From Lachnospiraceae bacterium (lineage in GTDB: Bacteria > Bacillota > Clostridia > Lachnospirales > Lachnospiraceae): a stretch of 64,000 bases of DNA. Positions within the stretch are counted from its first letter, which is position 1; each line of letters starts with the position of its first letter. A program made the translations under genes and the position numbers. Below the pieces are notes generated by a model. It did not search any database. It saw only the letters and a program-made list of their open reading frames with translations, and had not been told where the DNA came from. Positions 62,171 through 64,000 of the stretch are shown piece by piece. Location: contig SVFN01000011.1 in assembly GCA_015056815.1 (NCBI GenBank), forward strand, positions 1 to 64,000, given 5' to 3'.

Positions 62171-62923
62171 CTATTTCAGCAGTTCCCGCATATCTTCGAT
62201 CACGACGGCATTCATCGTGTTTCGCTCTTGAATCTCCTCCTTCGTATACGAAAAAGTACTGGTATTGAGTAAAACCCCGTCAATACCGCCTGCCTGCGCC
62301 AGACACATATCCGAAAACAGATCGTTCCCCACCATGACCGTCTCCTCCGGCTTCATCCTGTATCGTTTCATCAGACTCAGCAAGAAAACCGGATCCGGTT
62401 TCAATCTCCCAAACTCAGAGGAAATATAAATATCATCAAACAGACCGTCAAGTCCCGTCATCTCGATCTCCGATCTGGTAAACAGACTCTGTGCGTTCGA
62501 AAGAAGATAGACTCCACATCCCCGTTTCTTCAATTCCGTAAGAACCGGCACCGTCCAGGGATATACTTCCATCTGCTTACGGCTCAAAGAGCGGAACACC
62601 TCCGTGACAGTGATCACCCACGTCCTTTCATCCGCTATCTTATGCATGATCTCGTGTTTCTTCGGTGCTTCCTTCAACAGCCGCAAAAACAGATCGCCCA
62701 CTTCAATCTCCGCATACCCTTCCCCCATCTCATCCTGTGCATCTGACCGTGCTTTTGCCTCCATCTCCCAAAACGATCGGCGCAAATCTCTCCAGTCATA
62801 CTCCGCCCCGAAGCCTGCATAGATCGCCGCCATGTATTTCCACAAAGCGGCACCCTTTTCATTCGTTTTCACCTCGATCAGTGTACTGTACAGATCGAAG
62901 ATATAATTTTTGTATTGTTTCAT
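62171..62923 (-). CDS. HAD family hydrolase
   Basis: A 250-residue haloacid dehalogenase-type phosphatase. Motif I is YIFDLYSTLIEV (nucleophile Asp with Tyr at the second Asp position, as in dehalogenase-like members), motif II in VYLLSNAQSLF, motif III in GRLKPDPVFL and motif IV in MVGNDLFSDMCLAQAGG. An alpha-helical cap lies at 20-100. It follows nagA by about 30 bp on the same strand and may be cotranscribed. Substrate unknown. Confidence 0.88.
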   Translation of the reverse strand: MKQYKNYIFDLYSTLIEVKTNEKGAALWKYMAAIYAGFGAEYDWRDLRRSFWEMEAKARSDAQDEMGEGYAEIEVGDLFLRLLKEAPKKHEIMHKIADERTWVITVTEVFRSLSRKQMEVYPWTVPVLTELKKRGCGVYLLSNAQSLFTRSEIEMTGLDGLFDDIYISSEFGRLKPDPVFLLSLMKRYRMKPEETVMVGNDLFSDMCLAQAGGIDGVLLNTSTFSYTKEEIQERNTMNAVVIEDMRELLK

Positions 62924-62953
62924 ATCCTCATTCCCTCTTCATTCTGTTATTAC

Positions 62954-64000
62954 TCATGATAGCAGTCCTTCCATCCTGACACAACCCGTTCTTGCCGGAC
63001 AATCCCTTTTGCGGGCATTTATCTGTCCCTCTGCTTCTTTGATCACTTCCACAATATCCAGCCGCTGATCCAGTATCAGAAATCTTGCTCTCTTCCCTGT
63101 TTCGATACTTCCAAACTCTTTTTCCAGACCAACAGCCAGACAGGGATTGATCGTTACCGCTTTTATCGCACTTTCAAGAGGTATTCCTATGGAAACCGCC
63201 TTCTTCATACACTGATAAAGGGAACTGGCACTCCCCGCGATCGTTCCATCCTCAAGCGTCGCCAGCTTCCCTTTTACCAAAACCTTCTGTCCTCCCAACT
63301 GATATTCCCCATCCGGCATGCCGCAAGCCTCCATGCTGTCACTGATCAGCACGATCCTGTCATCACCAAATAATGTAAATGCGGCGCGCACCGCACTCGG
63401 CGCCACATGTACACCGTCACAGATCAGCTCCGCGAAGCACTGCTTTGCATCCACAGCGGCTCCGATCGCTCCGGGTTCTCTGTGACCAAACGGCGGCATA
63501 GCGTTATACAGATGCGTGACATGATCGGCACCTGCCAGAAAAGCGTTCGCGGCAGTCTCATAATCCGCTTCCGTATGACCGATGGAAAAATGAATGACTT
63601 TCGCAAATTTACGGATACATTCCATCGCCCCTTCCAACTCCGGTGCGATCGTCATCAATTTCAAAAGACCGCCGGCCGCTTCCTGCCAGTCCCTTATTTT
63701 GACGGCATCCGGCTTTTGCAAAAACTCCCGCTTTTGTGCACCCTTTTTCTTTTCGGAAAGAAACGGTCCTTCCAGATGGATTCCTGTAAGCTCCGCCCTG
63801 TCCGCAGCATCCGTCTGCGAAGCATATGCTGCACAAGCCTTGAGCACCTGTGTAAGCTCATCTGCCGGAAATGTCATGGTACACGGGATCATCTGTGTCA
63901 CACCCTGCGAATACTCAAATTCTGCGATCGCACTGATTGCCTGAAGAGTTCTTTTGCGGATATCTGATATTCTTTCCTTCTGCTTTCCCTCGCCGGTTTT
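62954..64000 (-). CDS. nagA: N-acetylglucosamine-6-phosphate deacetylase NagA (N-terminus beyond the window)
   Basis: The frame enters at the right edge and ends at 62954, giving about 348 residues; roughly the first 40-60 residues lie outside. Amidohydrolase motifs: ELTGIHLEGPFLS, VIHFSIGHTEADYE, DHVTHLYNAMPPFGHREPG, ICDGVHVAPSAVR and the catalytic Asp in IVLISDSMEACG. It deacetylates GlcNAc-6-phosphate during amino-sugar use and wall recycling. An internal ATG at 63901 is not the start, since GTLQAIS-type NagA sequence (EFEYSQGVTQMIPCTMTF) continues upstream. Confidence 0.93.
   Translation of the reverse strand, partial: KTGEGKQKERISDIRKRTLQAISAIAEFEYSQGVTQMIPCTMTFPADELTQVLKACAAYASQTDAADRAELTGIHLEGPFLSEKKKGAQKREFLQKPDAVKIRDWQEAAGGLLKLMTIAPELEGAMECIRKFAKVIHFSIGHTEADYETAANAFLAGADHVTHLYNAMPPFGHREPGAIGAAVDAKQCFAELICDGVHVAPSAVRAAFTLFGDDRIVLISDSMEACGMPDGEYQLGGQKVLVKGKLATLEDGTIAGSASSLYQCMKKAVSIGIPLESAIKAVTINPCLAVGLEKEFGSIETGKRARFLILDQRLDIVEVIKEAEGQINARKRDCPARTGCVRMEGLLS

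Overview
The window is a chromosomal segment of an anaerobic, low-GC Gram-positive bacterium, most probably a gut or rumen member of the Lachnospiraceae (Clostridia). This rests on the gene set: class III fructose-1,6-bisphosphatase, FabK enoyl reductase, YerC, DUF1836, a VanZ-like protein, an [FeFe]-hydrogenase-like sensor and a secreted GH9 cellulase. Strong AGGAGG ribosome binding sites and TTGACA/TATAAT-type promoters agree. The genus cannot be fixed from the sequence alone. Almost every gene is on the minus strand, so transcription runs from high to low coordinates. No rRNA, tRNA or CRISPR array was seen.

1-10.7 kb is accessory DNA. The left edge holds the C-terminal part of a RhuM-like gene, a GrpB protein, a cysteine hydrolase and an acetyltransferase. 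About 2.39-10.70 kb is an integrated element lodged in the 3' end of the rRNA methyltransferase gene rlmD. A roughly 310-bp copy of the rlmD tail lies at both ends, and the copies stop matching at a shared GTCTCGAC. The element carries an autoregulated operon (XRE repressor, ORF6N protein, large serine recombinase with a one-base frameshift, acetyltransferase). It also has a second XRE gene between two inverted, hairpin-rich repeats, and a VanZ-like gene. No conjugation genes are present, so it looks like a small or decayed mobilizable element.

10.4-36.5 kb is mostly housekeeping DNA: rlmD, an acidic-tailed membrane protein, the PcrA helicase, a TetR regulator, the modular GH9 cellulase directly downstream of clpS-clpA, an Rpn-like fragment, a sirtuin, a phosphohexomutase, a YqeY protein, an MFS transporter, two unrecognised membrane proteins, a MazG-like protein, an SMP-30 protein, a thioesterase and an ABC exporter.

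36.0-45.9 kb is a complete type II fatty-acid synthesis operon read as acpP-accB-accC-accD-accA-fabH-fabK-fabD-fabG-fabF-fabZ-marR. It has one strong promoter, and two copies of a TTTAGATAAA motif flank that promoter as candidate operators for the MarR (FabT-like) protein. AccD lacks its usual zinc ribbon.

46.1-64 kb holds several unusual features. One is a soluble chemoreceptor fused to a hydrogenase-like iron-sulfur domain. Another is a protein joining an N-terminal amidase and a C-terminal GH25 muramidase through two membrane spans. A 4 x 94-bp tandem repeat array, rich in palindromes, sits between divergent genes. Two copies of a ~155-bp MITE-like element, each with an 8-bp target-site duplication, bracket a cold-shock gene and an orphan eukaryotic-type hisA. 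The rest is a low-complexity lipoprotein, fbp-dapB, glycerate kinase, a membrane chemoreceptor, a HAD hydrolase and nagA, which runs off the right edge.
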